From IMG/VR virus record IMGVR_UViG_3300010233_000342, positions 1 through 20,915 of that record: 20,915 nt of DNA. The stretch is one strand, 5' to 3'. This DNA comes from a virus. The translations under genes were made by a program, and so were the position numbers. Position 1 is the stretch's first letter, and each line of letters begins with the position of its first letter. The notes under the pieces were generated by a model. It ran no database searches. It was given only the letters and a program-made list of their open reading frames with translations, and was not told the origin of the DNA. This document shows positions 20,684 to 20,915 of the stretch, piece by piece.

Positions 20684-20915
20684 TCGGCCAACGCCTCCTC
20701 TGCGGCTTTAAGGTGCGCTTCGGTCTTTATCCCGTGAAGGGCAACACAACCGCACTTCACCGCCACACGAATGTCACGAAGCGCACAGGCTTCTTCGTCA
20801 AGATCAGACCAGTCGGCAAAAGCGAACCTCGTCCATGCTGGGAAATTCTGAAACGCGATGTGATAGCGGTAGCAGATCCACGCCGGGAACCGATCTGAGA
20901 CCCACAATTCACAGT
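20671..20915 (-). CDS. C-terminal part of an unrecognised protein (5' end outside window)
   Basis: The frame is open to the right edge of the window, so the TTG at 20907 need not be the start. The visible 80 residues contain WVSDRFPAWICYRYHIAF, WTRFAFADWSDLDEEAC and a helical C-terminus (AHLKAAEEALAECKA). The stop overlaps the FkbM start by 13 bases, and its last codons contain the ribosome binding site of that gene. Rich in aromatic residues and cysteine. No family recognised from the fragment; membership of the glycan operon is likely. Confidence 0.6.
   Translation of the reverse strand, partial: CELWVSDRFPAWICYRYHIAFQNFPAWTRFAFADWSDLDEEACALRDIRVAVKCGCVALHGIKTEAHLKAAEEALAECKA

Overview
The window is part of the genome of a tailed double-stranded DNA phage (Caudoviricetes) or a close prophage relative. 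It holds the large terminase, the portal, a scaffold-like protein, a probable major capsid protein and tail-type proteins, with gene order and ATGA-type overlaps typical of phage late operons. The host cannot be read from the sequence. Base composition is near balanced. Some genes have Shine-Dalgarno sites and others, such as the capsid gene, have none. No integrase, lysis enzyme or replication gene is recognised here.

Layout from left to right. (1) 1-432, + strand: the 3' end of a repeat-containing gene and a small basic protein, converging on the leftward genes. (2) 467-7845, - strand, read right to left: three small head-region genes, scaffold, capsid protein, an HNH endonuclease with its own promoter, a small hydrophobic protein, a glycine-hinged tail-type protein and an SGNH-hydrolase protein with YadA-head-like repeats. 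(3) About 7859-8966: three integron-type attC sites and two gene cassettes, inserted in the head operon and pointing against it. (4) 8961-11634, - strand: portal and a small acidic protein. (5) 11635-11792: divergent control region. (6) 11793-13903, + strand: HNH endonuclease and large terminase. (7) 13900-20915, - strand: a compact operon with small unknown genes, a tRNA-like structured stretch, a GT25-like glycosyltransferase, three FkbM-type methyltransferases, a DHH phosphoesterase, a GT11 fucosyltransferase and another HNH endonuclease.

How it fits together: portal, scaffold and capsid protein build the head; the terminase packages DNA; the tail-type proteins probably meet a glycan receptor. 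The right-hand operon looks like a glycan-modification module, possibly acting on host surface glycans or on the virion. The most unusual content is the integron cassette array. The portal stop codon lies in the outer box of the last attC site, and every attC carries a ribosome binding site and ATG on the strand that the phage operon transcribes.
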